This document shows positions 34,266 to 42,747 of a DNA stretch of 64,000 nucleotides, piece by piece. Under the pieces are notes generated by a model. That model ran no database searches. It saw only the letters and a program-made list of their open reading frames with translations, and was not told the DNA's origin. This stretch comes from G963663315 sp965116335 (lineage in GTDB: Bacteria > Pseudomonadota > Gammaproteobacteria > Arenicellales > Poriferihabitantaceae). The stretch covers positions 1,302,001 through 1,366,000 of the forward strand of contig OZ220677.1 of the NCBI GenBank assembly GCA_965116335.1. The letters are read 5' to 3'. The stretch's first letter is position 1, and every line of letters starts with the position of its first letter. The translations under genes and the position numbers were made by a program.

Positions 34266-34880
34266 ATGGCTGAAGAAATCATCCCGGACGATCTCGAGAT
34301 CGCAGACGAGTTGATCGCCGAGCGGCGTTCCGCCGACCCGGGTAATCTGCCGGATGACATGCCGTACTGGGTAGCCTGCCTGATCAGCTGGATAGACCGC
34401 ACCAGTATGCTGGTTGGAAAACTGGTTTGCTGGTTTCTGGTGCCGATGTGCCTGGCGATGGTATATGAGGTCATCGCCCGCAAGTTCTTCATTGCCCCGA
34501 CCATGTGGGCCTACGATGTCAGCCGTATGCTATACGGCGCGATGTTCATGCTCGGTGCAGGCTATGCCTTGTCACGTGGCGTACACATCCGCGCCGACTT
34601 CATATACCGCAACTGGTCGGATCGTACGCAGGGAATCGTGGACGGCACATTGTATGTACTCTTTTATTTCCCCGGTATGCTGGTTTTCCTGTGGATGTCG
34701 ATTGATTATGCCTGGACCTCGATTGATCGGGGAGAACGTGGCATGGACACGGCCTGGATGCCCTACATGGGGCCGATAAAAAGCGCCATCCCGATCGGCA
34801 TTGTGCTGTTATTAATGCAAGGCATATCCGAGTTACTGAAATGCTGGTATGCAATTACCCGTGGCAGGTGGCCTGTTTAG
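34266..34880 (+). CDS. TRAP transporter small membrane subunit (DctQ family)
   Basis: 204 residues with four predicted membrane helices after a 45-residue charged N-terminus, and a DctQ-type motif (MLYGAMFMLGAGYALSRGVHIRADF). It pairs with the large subunit, whose ATG follows the stop directly with no gap. Confidence 0.88.
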   Translation: MAEEIIPDDLEIADELIAERRSADPGNLPDDMPYWVACLISWIDRTSMLVGKLVCWFLVPMCLAMVYEVIARKFFIAPTMWAYDVSRMLYGAMFMLGAGYALSRGVHIRADFIYRNWSDRTQGIVDGTLYVLFYFPGMLVFLWMSIDYAWTSIDRGERGMDTAWMPYMGPIKSAIPIGIVLLLMQGISELLKCWYAITRGRWPV

Positions 34881-36221
34881 ATGATTGATTTCCTCGCCAA
34901 CCTGCAACCCGAATATATCGGGCTGATCATGGTCGCCTGTATGCTGTTTGCCATTTTTATCGGCTTCCCGATTTCATTCACCTTGATTTTCCTCGGCATG
35001 ACCTTTGGCCTGTGGGGGTTCGGGGAACTGGTTTTCTATCTGATGACGTTCCAGTTTTCCGGAGTCATGCTGGAACAGACACTGGCCGCGGTGCCATTAT
35101 TCATTTTCATGGGCATCCTGATGGAGCAGGCCGGTCTGATGGAGCGGCTGTTTCACGCAGTGCAACTCGCCCTGTCCCGCACTCGTGGCGCCCTCTATAT
35201 CGCAGTGCTCTTTGTCTCTACCATTTTTGCCGCCGCCACCGGCATTGTAGGTGCTTCGGTGACCATTCTCGGTATCATGGCAGCCAAAACCATGAATCGC
35301 GCCGGTTACGATGTACAACTTTCTGCCGGGTCAATTACCGCAGGCGGTACATTGGGAATCCTGATCCCGCCGAGTATCATGCTGGTGGTCATGGGGCCAA
35401 TCCTGGAAGTGCCAGTCACCGACCTTTTCGCTGCCGCCATCATTCCAGGTTTCATGCTGGCTTTCCTGTACACCGGTTACGCGCTGATCCGCTGCCAGCT
35501 CAATCCGTCTCTGGGCCCGCCTCTGCCGGAGGAATTGCAACCGACCTCCATGTCCCATGTGTGGAAGGAGTTTTTCCTCGGCCTCGTACCGCCCGCGGCG
35601 CTGGTTGGTTTCGCGCTGGGCAGCATCCTGCTCGGATTTGCTACCCCGACAGAAGCCGCCGGTATGGGCGCCTTCGGCTCGTTCCTGCTTGCGGCAGCCT
35701 ATAAAAAACTGTCCTGGTCCGGTTTCCGGGATGCGTTGATCAAAACCCTGGAAATTTCGGCCCTGATACTGGTACTGGTCGCCGCCTCGAATTTCTTTGG
35801 CGCTGTATTCGCGCGGCTGGGTACGCCAACCATGTTGACTGAGGTTCTGTTATCACTGGATATGTCGCCTTACGCGATCCTCGCATTGGTGATGGTGCTG
35901 ATATTTCTATTGGGCTGGCCGTTGGAGTGGGTGCCGATTGTCCTGATCATCGTGCCAATCCTCTTACCGTTGATCGATAAACTTGGATTCAATCTGATCT
36001 GGTTCGGAATTCTGGTTGCGGTCAACCTGCAAACCGCCTGGCTATCGCCGCCAGTCGCGCTATCGGCCTATTTTCTCAAGGGCGTAGTACCCGAATGGGA
36101 TTTGAAGGATATCTATATAGGAATGATGCAGTTCATGGTGATCCAGTTGATCGGGTTGCTATTGATCATTATGTTCCCGCAGATCGCGCTATGGCTGCCG
36201 GAATACTTAAGCTCAAGATAG
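34881..36221 (+). CDS. TRAP transporter large membrane subunit (DctM family)
   Basis: 446 residues, about twelve membrane helices, with the DctM signatures (FIFMGILMEQAGL; ITAGGTLGILIPPSIMLVVMG; LATPTEAAG-type FATPTEAAGMGAFG). It carries out Na+-coupled solute transport across the inner membrane. Immediately adjacent to the DctQ-type gene, and 38 bp before the HisD-family gene. Confidence 0.92.
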   Translation: MIDFLANLQPEYIGLIMVACMLFAIFIGFPISFTLIFLGMTFGLWGFGELVFYLMTFQFSGVMLEQTLAAVPLFIFMGILMEQAGLMERLFHAVQLALSRTRGALYIAVLFVSTIFAAATGIVGASVTILGIMAAKTMNRAGYDVQLSAGSITAGGTLGILIPPSIMLVVMGPILEVPVTDLFAAAIIPGFMLAFLYTGYALIRCQLNPSLGPPLPEELQPTSMSHVWKEFFLGLVPPAALVGFALGSILLGFATPTEAAGMGAFGSFLLAAAYKKLSWSGFRDALIKTLEISALILVLVAASNFFGAVFARLGTPTMLTEVLLSLDMSPYAILALVMVLIFLLGWPLEWVPIVLIIVPILLPLIDKLGFNLIWFGILVAVNLQTAWLSPPVALSAYFLKGVVPEWDLKDIYIGMMQFMVIQLIGLLLIIMFPQIALWLPEYLSSR

Positions 36222-36259
36222 CCAATTAACACAATTCTCAGGAGTTTTCAGTAGTAATC

Positions 36260-37576
36260 ATGGCAATTCACTATATCAGGAAAGCGCCCAGAACGCCGTC
36301 CACCGGGCAGGACGACACCCATCAAACCGTTCGCACCATGTTGCAGGAAATCGAGCAGGGTGGCGAGGAGAAAGTGCGGGAGTATGCACGCAAACTGGAT
36401 GGTTGGGAGAAGGAAGTCGTAGTAAGCCGGGAAGAAATCGAGCAGGCAGAAGCATCGCTGCCGGAACAGACCCGGCAGGATATCCGGTTCTCTCACGCAC
36501 GTGTACAGGAATTCGCCCAGGCTCAACTGGCGAGTATGAGCGAGTTCGAGACTGAATTATCGCCCGGTCTTTTTTGCGGGCAACGCCTGATTCCGGTACA
36601 GACTGCGGGTTGTTACATACCCGGCGGACGCTACGCGCATATCGCGTCTGCAATCATGAGCGTCACCACAGCCAAAGTCGCTGGCGTGCGTAACATCATC
36701 GCCTGTTCACCAACGCACGGGGAACGCGGTGTTCACCCCGCGATACTGTATGCGGCGAATTATGCCGGAGCGGATACCATACTCCATCTTGGCGGTGTTC
36801 AGGGAGTGGCCGCGCTGGCCTTTGGTCTGTTCACCGGCAATCCGGCGGATGTGCTCGCAGGCCCGGGCAACCGCTTTGTAGCGGAGGCTAAACGAATCCT
36901 GTTCGGGCAGGTCGGTATCGATATGTTCGCCGGCCCCACCGAAGTATTAATCATTGCAGATGAGACCGCCGACCCGGAAATCATCGCCTGTGATCTGGCA
37001 AGCCAGGCGGAGCACGGCCCGGATTCTCCTGCATGGCTGATCAGCACTTCCAGAGCGCTGGCCGAAAAAGTCATCGAACGGATGCCGGAGTATATCGAGA
37101 GACTGTCCGAGCCCAATCGTTCGACTGCACAGAGTGCCTGGCGTGACTATGGCGAAGTCGTTGTGGTTGACTCGCGTGAGGAAGCCGTCGAAGTCAGCGA
37201 CCGTTACGCCAGCGAACATCTGGAGGTGCACTGCCGGGACCTCGACTGGTGGCTTGAAAATCTGAGCAACTATGGCTCCCTGTTTCTCGGCGAAGAAACC
37301 ACGGTTTCTTACGGTGACAAGTGCTCCGGGACCAATCATATTCTGCCAACCAAGGGGGCGGCGCGTTATACCGGCGGACTCAGTGTAGCCAAATTCATCA
37401 AGGTGCTGACTTATCAGCGGATGAGCCAACAGGCCAACCGCGATGTCGGCGCGGTAACCGCAAGAATCTCCCGCGCGGAAGGCATGGAAGGCCACGCCCG
37501 CAGTGGGGATGACCGCCTCTACAAGTATTTTCCGGGCGAAAAATTCGATCTGGGGATTGATCGGCAGACGCTGTAG
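36260..37576 (+). CDS. hpsN: HisD-family dehydrogenase, probable sulfopropanediol 3-dehydrogenase
   Basis: 438 residues of the histidinol dehydrogenase fold (GCYIPGGRYAHIASAIM; AGPGNRFVAEAKR; AGPTEVLIIADETADPE; QAEHGPDSPAWL; SEHLEV; KCSGTNHILPTKGAARYTGGLSV). No other his genes are nearby, and it follows a TRAP transporter and precedes an SDR and an MDR dehydrogenase. That is the context of HpsN, which oxidises (R)-DHPS to (R)-sulfolactate with two NAD+. As remembered, HpsN proteins share the FAQAQ, DLDWWL and LSPGL stretches also seen here. Histidine biosynthesis is the alternative but fits the context poorly. Confidence 0.82.
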   Translation: MAIHYIRKAPRTPSTGQDDTHQTVRTMLQEIEQGGEEKVREYARKLDGWEKEVVVSREEIEQAEASLPEQTRQDIRFSHARVQEFAQAQLASMSEFETELSPGLFCGQRLIPVQTAGCYIPGGRYAHIASAIMSVTTAKVAGVRNIIACSPTHGERGVHPAILYAANYAGADTILHLGGVQGVAALAFGLFTGNPADVLAGPGNRFVAEAKRILFGQVGIDMFAGPTEVLIIADETADPEIIACDLASQAEHGPDSPAWLISTSRALAEKVIERMPEYIERLSEPNRSTAQSAWRDYGEVVVVDSREEAVEVSDRYASEHLEVHCRDLDWWLENLSNYGSLFLGEETTVSYGDKCSGTNHILPTKGAARYTGGLSVAKFIKVLTYQRMSQQANRDVGAVTARISRAEGMEGHARSGDDRLYKYFPGEKFDLGIDRQTL

Positions 37577-37593
37577 GCAGAGCCTGCCCGGAC

Positions 37594-38385
37594 ATGCCAG
37601 GCCCGTCACCGATCAAGGATAGTCCACTCGACCAGTTTTTACTGGACAATCGGGTTTTCGTGATTACCGGCGCCAGCTCAGGAATCGGCCGTGAGATGAC
37701 CCGGATTCTGGCTGCAGCAGGAGCCGCCGTGGTCGGCATCGCCCGCCGCAAAGCCCCGCTCGACGAGGTAGTGGAGGAAATCACAGAAAACGGCGGACGC
37801 GCCCGCTCCGTCTGCGCCGACCTGAGTGACCGACCTGCAATACCGAATATCGCCGCGCAATGCCGGGCTATATTCGGGCCGGTCGATGGCGTTGTCAATG
37901 CTGCCGGAATCAACCTTCGCCAGAGTATCGAGGAGATCACTATTGAAAGCTGGGACGCGACTGTCAACCTGAATCTTTGCGCGCCGTTTTTTTTCAGCCG
38001 GGAGTTTGTGCCCGATATGGTTGAAAATGGCTACGGACGCATTATCAACATTGCATCCTTACAATCATTGCGCGCATTTGCCAACAGCCTGCCTTACGGT
38101 GCATCAAAAGGCGGCATCTGCCAGTTGACCCGTGCGATGGCGCAGGCCTGGTCTCCACAGGGCATCACCTGTAACGCGATAGCGCCCGGGTTTTTCCCGA
38201 CCGAGTTGACCGCCCCCGTGTTTGGCGATGCCGAGACCGAACAGTGGCGAGCCAGCCAGACGATGTTGGGACGCAACGGCAAGTTAAGCGATCTGTCCGG
38301 TATTACTATTTTCTTCGCATCGGCTGCGTCTGCCTATATCACCGGACAGACACTACACATTGATGGCGGTTTCTCTGCCGGGTAA
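37594..38385 (+). CDS. short-chain dehydrogenase/reductase, probable DHPS 2-dehydrogenase
   Basis: 263 residues with the SDR cofactor motif TGASSGIGREM, the NAG-type motif (VNAAGI), catalytic Ser-Tyr-Lys (the Tyr and Lys in YGASKGG) and the C-terminal ITGQTLHIDGGFSAG. In the DHPS pathway two 2-dehydrogenases (HpsO and HpsP) interconvert DHPS enantiomers so that HpsN can use both. I cannot tell which of the two names applies here. It starts 17 bp after the HisD-family gene. Confidence 0.82.
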   Translation: MPGPSPIKDSPLDQFLLDNRVFVITGASSGIGREMTRILAAAGAAVVGIARRKAPLDEVVEEITENGGRARSVCADLSDRPAIPNIAAQCRAIFGPVDGVVNAAGINLRQSIEEITIESWDATVNLNLCAPFFFSREFVPDMVENGYGRIINIASLQSLRAFANSLPYGASKGGICQLTRAMAQAWSPQGITCNAIAPGFFPTELTAPVFGDAETEQWRASQTMLGRNGKLSDLSGITIFFASAASAYITGQTLHIDGGFSAG

Positions 38386-38399
38386 TACAGGAGGCGAAT

Positions 38400-39389
38400 A
38401 TGAAAGCTCTGGTCTATACAGCCAATCAGCAAATGACTTACCGAGACGAACCGGACCCGACCCCCGGTCACGATGAAGCGCTGGTCGCCGTTCAATCGGT
38501 CGGTATTTGCGGTTCCGACATGCATGCCTGGATGGGGCACGACTCGCGCCGTGTACCTCCCTTGATTCTCGGACATGAAGCCGTTGGCGTGGTATTGCAT
38601 GGACGCAGGCCGGGCAGCAGAGTCGTACTCAATCCACTCATCACCTGCGGTATATGCGATGACTGTTCGGGCGGTCGACAGAATCTCTGCGCCGACAGGG
38701 ATTTGATCGGCATGGTGCGGGCAGGAGCCTTCGCTGAACAGGTCGCCATCCCGGAAAGAAATCTGATTGAAGTCCCGGACGACATGGATACCGGCAAGGC
38801 AGCCTTGACTGAGCCGGGCGCCACCGCGCTGCATGCGGTATTGCTTGCCGAGCGCTCCAGTGCCCGCCCGGTCAGTGAAGCCCGCGCTCTGGTCATCGGC
38901 GCTGGCTCGGTTGGCCTGCTGACTGCATTGATCCTGCTGGACAAGGGGGTGGCACAGGTTGATCTGGCCGAAACCAACCCATTGAGACGGCAAACGGTGA
39001 TTGACCATACCGATTGCAGGGTTTTTGATCCGATCGAAAACCCTCCCGCAGAAAATTACTATGATCTGGTCTTCGATGCTGTTGGAAATGCCAATACCCG
39101 CAATACCAGCATAGCCAGCGCTCGTCCGGGATCAATCATTGTGCACATCGGGCTGATGGATAATCAGGGCAGCATGGATGTACGGCGCATGACCTTGCAG
39201 GAAATTACCCTGATTGGATGTTATACCTATTCTCCGCTGGACTTGCGAGTCACGCTGCGGAAGCTGCACAGCGGGGCGCTGGGCACACTGGACTGGATAG
39301 AGTCCCGTCCGCTCGGTGACGGGGGCGGTGCTTTTGAAGAAATCCACAATGGATATTGTGCAGCGCCCAAGGTGGTATTGCAGATTTAA
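38400..39389 (+). CDS. zinc-dependent MDR alcohol dehydrogenase, probable DHPS 2-dehydrogenase
   Basis: 329 residues. Catalytic zinc ligands are visible in VGICGSDMHAW and the GHEAVGVV motif; the structural-zinc cysteines are CGICDDCSGGRQNLC; the Rossmann motif is VIGAGSVGLL. It begins 14 bp after the SDR gene with an AGGAGG ribosome-binding site and is the last gene of the operon, which ends at a strong bidirectional hairpin (39423-39450). With the SDR it is inferred to supply the enantiomer-converting step of DHPS catabolism; other polyol substrates are possible. Confidence 0.82.
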   Translation: MKALVYTANQQMTYRDEPDPTPGHDEALVAVQSVGICGSDMHAWMGHDSRRVPPLILGHEAVGVVLHGRRPGSRVVLNPLITCGICDDCSGGRQNLCADRDLIGMVRAGAFAEQVAIPERNLIEVPDDMDTGKAALTEPGATALHAVLLAERSSARPVSEARALVIGAGSVGLLTALILLDKGVAQVDLAETNPLRRQTVIDHTDCRVFDPIENPPAENYYDLVFDAVGNANTRNTSIASARPGSIIVHIGLMDNQGSMDVRRMTLQEITLIGCYTYSPLDLRVTLRKLHSGALGTLDWIESRPLGDGGGAFEEIHNGYCAAPKVVLQI

Positions 39390-39422
39390 CGGCGCACACG
39401 GGAATCCACAACCACCATCCAC

Positions 39423-39450
39423 ATCATTCCCCCCTTGAGGGGGGAATGAT
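39423..39450. terminator. bidirectional terminator hairpin (dispersed palindrome family)
   Basis: Perfect 12-bp arms, ATCATTCCCCCC and GGGGGGAATGAT, around TTGA. It lies between the convergent MDR dehydrogenase and cold-shock genes and so can terminate both. The same ATTCCCCC/GGGGGAAT core recurs at 17363, 58197, 61146, 61682, 62755 and 63812. Confidence 0.75.
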
Positions 39451-39463
39451 TTCCTGCCCGCAA

Positions 39464-39673
39464 TTACTGGACAGGCACCACATTATTGGCACACGGGCCT
39501 TTCTGACCCTGCCCTATCTCGAACTCAACCTCCTGACCTTCATCCAGCGTCGCATAGCCGCCGCCACTTTGAATCTCAGAATAGTGGACAAAGAGGTCTT
39601 TGCCTCCGTCCTGTGGCGTGATAAATCCGAAACCCTTAGCGGCGCTGAACCACTTGACCTTACCTTTACTCAT
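39464..39673 (-). CDS. cspA: cold-shock protein (CspA family)
   Basis: 69 residues, a single cold-shock domain with RNP-1 (KGFGFIT) and RNP-2 (DLFVHYS) and the WFSAAKG start. It binds single-stranded RNA and DNA as a chaperone. A long AT-rich upstream region (39674 onward) fits the long 5-prime leaders of csp genes. Whether it is cold-induced cannot be read. Confidence 0.95.
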   Translation of the reverse strand: MSKGKVKWFSAAKGFGFITPQDGGKDLFVHYSEIQSGGGYATLDEGQEVEFEIGQGQKGPCANNVVPVQ

Positions 39674-40044
39674 TTATTTTCTCTTGAATTAACGGTGAAT
39701 CAACATAAAATTTCCACATCCAAATTCACCGGTTTGAAGCAGAAAACAAAAATATGACGATAACCCGTACCGCCAACTTGAAAACCTGCGAACCTTAACA
39801 CCTAAAGCGGAAAATTTCATAACAATTTCAAACGAATATACCCTGAATCGCAAATATGCCCTGAATTGCAGCACTCCGGTCGTATAATCTATCTATAACG
39901 AGAATATTGAAATATAACTTCAATATAAATCGATCTCCTGTGATTTTAGGATTATTTTATCGTAGAATCCAGTATACAATTTCCTTTCCCGGGTCATCCG
40001 CTGCCCTCAGATGACTTATACCATCACTTTTTTGCGAGGCACCG
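39674..40044. promoter_or_regulatory. divergent regulatory region between cspA and the class V aminotransferase gene
   Basis: 371 bp, AT-rich, with no coding frame that looks real. It contains a direct repeat CCCTGAATCGCA (39841-39852) and CCCTGAATTGCA (39859-39870), 18 bp apart, just upstream of a TATAAT on the plus strand (39883-39888). This would suit a regulated promoter for the aminotransferase gene. The minus-strand side is probably the leader of cspA. Confidence 0.45.
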
Positions 40045-41262
40045 ATGAAAGAAAACTACTATCTGGATAATGCTGCTACTTCCTGGCCGAAACCTGAATG
40101 TGTCTATCAATTCATGGATCAGTTCTATCGCGGCTACGGAGTGAACCCGGGCCGAGCCGGACATGAACTGGCAGTGGAAGCGGAAAAGATGATTTCCCAG
40201 ACCCGCCGGTTGCTGGGACAGTTCTTCAATTTCGGTCATGACAGCAGTCGTGTGGTTTTCACCCAGAATGCCTCGGACTCACTCAACATCGCGCTGTTCG
40301 GTATGCTTGAACCCGGTGATCATGTAATCAGTACCCGTGTGGAACATAATTCTGTTATCCGCCCCTTGAATCATCTGGAGCGAGACCATAACGTCGCCGT
40401 CACGCGCGTAGAACATGATGAACAGGGTTATGTCGATCCACAGGAAGTAAAAAAAGCACTTCGTCCCGAAACAAGAGTGATCGTGGTCAACCATGCTTCC
40501 AACGTACTGGGTTCTGTTCAGGACCTGAAATCAATTGGACAGATTGCGCGTGAAGCGGAAGTGACTTTCGTGGTCGATACCTGCCAGACTGCCGGAGTTT
40601 TGACCATCGACATGCAGGACTGTTGCATTGATGTCCTGACCTTCACCGGCCACAAGGGTCTGTTTGGCCCTATGGGTGTCGGTGGAATGCTGGTCAATGA
40701 CGGCATCTGGATTCGTCCGGCGCGGGTAGGTGGAACCGGCGTTGACTCGATCACCCCGTTCCAGCCTGATGACTATCCCCACCATCTTGAGGCAGGCACA
40801 GTCGCGCTACCCGGTATCGCGGGCTTGAATGCCGCGCAGAAATGGTTCGCGGAACTGGGCAAAGAACAACTGAATGACTCTGGCGGGGATGTCAGCCACA
40901 CGCAAGCCTGCCGCGCCGCGCTGCAACATATAGAGGACAAAGAGGTCGCCCATGTGAAAGAGTTGGAGACCGCATTCAGGGATATTGAGACGGTCAAAAT
41001 CTACGGCCCGCAGGGAGACCGTCACCGGGTTGCGACACTGTCCATCAATATCGGCGATCTTCCCGCCGATCAGGTCGGCACGATGCTGGATGCAGATTAC
41101 GCCGTATGCGTCCGCGCCGGTCTGCATTGCGCGCCACTGGTTCATCAGGATGCCAATACCGTTCCACAAAACGGAACCGTGCGGTTTTCTCCCGGATACT
41201 TCACAGACGGGGAAGACCTGGAACAGGCTATCGAGGGCGTTAAGGAACTGGCAGAAATGTAA
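40045..41262 (+). CDS. class V aminotransferase, cysteine desulfurase-like
   Basis: 405 residues: YLDNAATSWPKPECV N-terminus, PLP-site region VDTCQTAG and the Schiff-base lysine in LTFTGHKGLFGPMG, and a C-terminal loop with a Cys (VRAGLHCAPL) at the position of the SufS/CsdA-type catalytic cysteine. It belongs to the group often called cysteine-desulfurase family proteins, which release sulfur from cysteine or related compounds as an enzyme persulfide. In a sulfur oxidiser it could feed Fe-S assembly or sulfur relay; no suf or isc genes are adjacent, so the partner is unknown. Confidence 0.85.
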   Translation: MKENYYLDNAATSWPKPECVYQFMDQFYRGYGVNPGRAGHELAVEAEKMISQTRRLLGQFFNFGHDSSRVVFTQNASDSLNIALFGMLEPGDHVISTRVEHNSVIRPLNHLERDHNVAVTRVEHDEQGYVDPQEVKKALRPETRVIVVNHASNVLGSVQDLKSIGQIAREAEVTFVVDTCQTAGVLTIDMQDCCIDVLTFTGHKGLFGPMGVGGMLVNDGIWIRPARVGGTGVDSITPFQPDDYPHHLEAGTVALPGIAGLNAAQKWFAELGKEQLNDSGGDVSHTQACRAALQHIEDKEVAHVKELETAFRDIETVKIYGPQGDRHRVATLSINIGDLPADQVGTMLDADYAVCVRAGLHCAPLVHQDANTVPQNGTVRFSPGYFTDGEDLEQAIEGVKELAEM

Positions 41263-41319
41263 GAAATGTAGCCTGGGAATCCGGTTCAGCTACCGATTCA
41301 GCTCCGGCTCAATCGGTAG

Positions 41320-42720
41320 TCATCCGGTAGTCATCGGATGAAACCATCCCAGCTTCGAATGCAGGCTGACTACGGAACCGACTATGGTCAGGGTCGGTGC
41401 CTGGATATTACTGCTGGCTATGACATCGGGCAGTTTTTCCAGAGCGCTGATATACACACGCTGATCCGGGGTGGTGCCTTTTTCAATGACTGCGGCCAGA
41501 GTATCCGGCGCACAACCATGGGCAATCAATTGCTCGCAGATGGTCGACAATCCCTGAAGAGCCATATAGAAAACCAGTGTCTGCTCGCGGGCAACCAGAC
41601 TGCCCCAGTCCAGATTGACGGAACCGTTTTGTAGTTGCCCGGTGACAAAGCGCACGGATTGTGCATGATCGCGGTGAGTCAGTGGAATGCCCGCATAGCT
41701 GGCGCAGCCGTTGGCCGCAGTGATACCGGGAATAATCTGGAAGGGAATGTGGTGCTCGGCCAGTTTTTCTATTTCTTCCCCGCCCCGACCAAAAATAAAC
41801 GGATCACCGCCCTTCAATCTCGCGACTCGCTTGCCCTGCCGGGCATACTGCACCAGAAGATCATTGATTTGTGTTTGCGGCAGGGTATGTTTCGAGCGCT
41901 GCTTGCCGACATAAATCAATTCCTTGTCCTCCCCCAATCGATCCAGGGTTTCCTTCGACACCAGCCGGTCATAGAGCACAATCTCAGCCTGCTGCAGCAA
42001 CCGAAATGCCCGCAGGGTCAGCAGGTCCGGGTCACCCGGTCCGGCTCCGATCAGATAAACCTCGCCACAGTCTGAAAACCCCCGGTGGTCGTCAATCGCC
42101 GCCTGCAACCGGGATTCCGCGAGCTCAATGTTGCCGGATAACGCGCTTTCGGCAATATCACCGTATACCACCTTGTTCCAGAAGTTTCTGCGCTCACCCG
42201 GATGTTGTATCTGTTGATTGATCTGTCGGCGATATCGCCCGAACAACTCCGCAAGCCTGCCATAACCACTCGGGATGAACAGGTTGATCCGATGACGTAG
42301 CAGGTTCGCGAACTGGGGAGAAGCGCTGCCACTGGTAATCGCGATCTGCGTAGGCTCACGATTAATAACGGTCGGGAAAATAACATCACACAATGCGGAA
42401 TCATCCACCACATTGACCGGGATCCCCTGCCGCTTGCCGGCTTCGGCGATTTGCCGATTGACCTCCCGGTCATTAGTCGCGGCCACCAACAGCCTATAGT
42501 GGCTTGCAAGGTCACTCGAACGCCAGCGGCGCAGCCAGACACTGCCGTTGCCTGCGAGAATAATATCGTTCAGCTCAGGCAGACATTTCACCGCCACCAC
42601 ATCCACCCGTCCGCCTGCTTCCAGTACACGTCGGGCGCGTCTCAAGGCCACCTTCCCTCCGCCCACCACCAGAGCGCGACAACCGGAGAAATTGTGCATT
42701 AACGGCAGATACTTCATCAC
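41320..42720 (-). CDS. cysG: siroheme synthase (trifunctional CysG)
   Basis: 466 residues. The N-terminal half is precorrin-2 dehydrogenase/sirohydrochlorin ferrochelatase (VVGGGKVALRRARRVLEAGG; the VDDSALCDVIFP motif). The C-terminal half is uroporphyrinogen III methyltransferase (YLIGAGPGDPDLLTLRA; VARLKGGDPFIFGRGGEE; PGITAANGCASYAGIPLTHR). It makes siroheme, the cofactor of DsrAB encoded in the same window. It lies last in a minus-strand run with a TrpD-like and a Sel1 gene. Confidence 0.95.
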   Translation of the reverse strand: MMKYLPLMHNFSGCRALVVGGGKVALRRARRVLEAGGRVDVVAVKCLPELNDIILAGNGSVWLRRWRSSDLASHYRLLVAATNDREVNRQIAEAGKRQGIPVNVVDDSALCDVIFPTVINREPTQIAITSGSASPQFANLLRHRINLFIPSGYGRLAELFGRYRRQINQQIQHPGERRNFWNKVVYGDIAESALSGNIELAESRLQAAIDDHRGFSDCGEVYLIGAGPGDPDLLTLRAFRLLQQAEIVLYDRLVSKETLDRLGEDKELIYVGKQRSKHTLPQTQINDLLVQYARQGKRVARLKGGDPFIFGRGGEEIEKLAEHHIPFQIIPGITAANGCASYAGIPLTHRDHAQSVRFVTGQLQNGSVNLDWGSLVAREQTLVFYMALQGLSTICEQLIAHGCAPDTLAAVIEKGTTPDQRVYISALEKLPDVIASSNIQAPTLTIVGSVVSLHSKLGWFHPMTTG

Positions 42721-42747
42721 AGTCGCATCGTCTGTAGCAAAACCGGC

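Noticed and set aside
36260..37576. Histidine biosynthesis hisD
   Set aside because: The protein family is HisD, but the operon context (TRAP transporter, SDR, MDR dehydrogenase) and lack of other his genes fit sulfopropanediol 3-dehydrogenase better.
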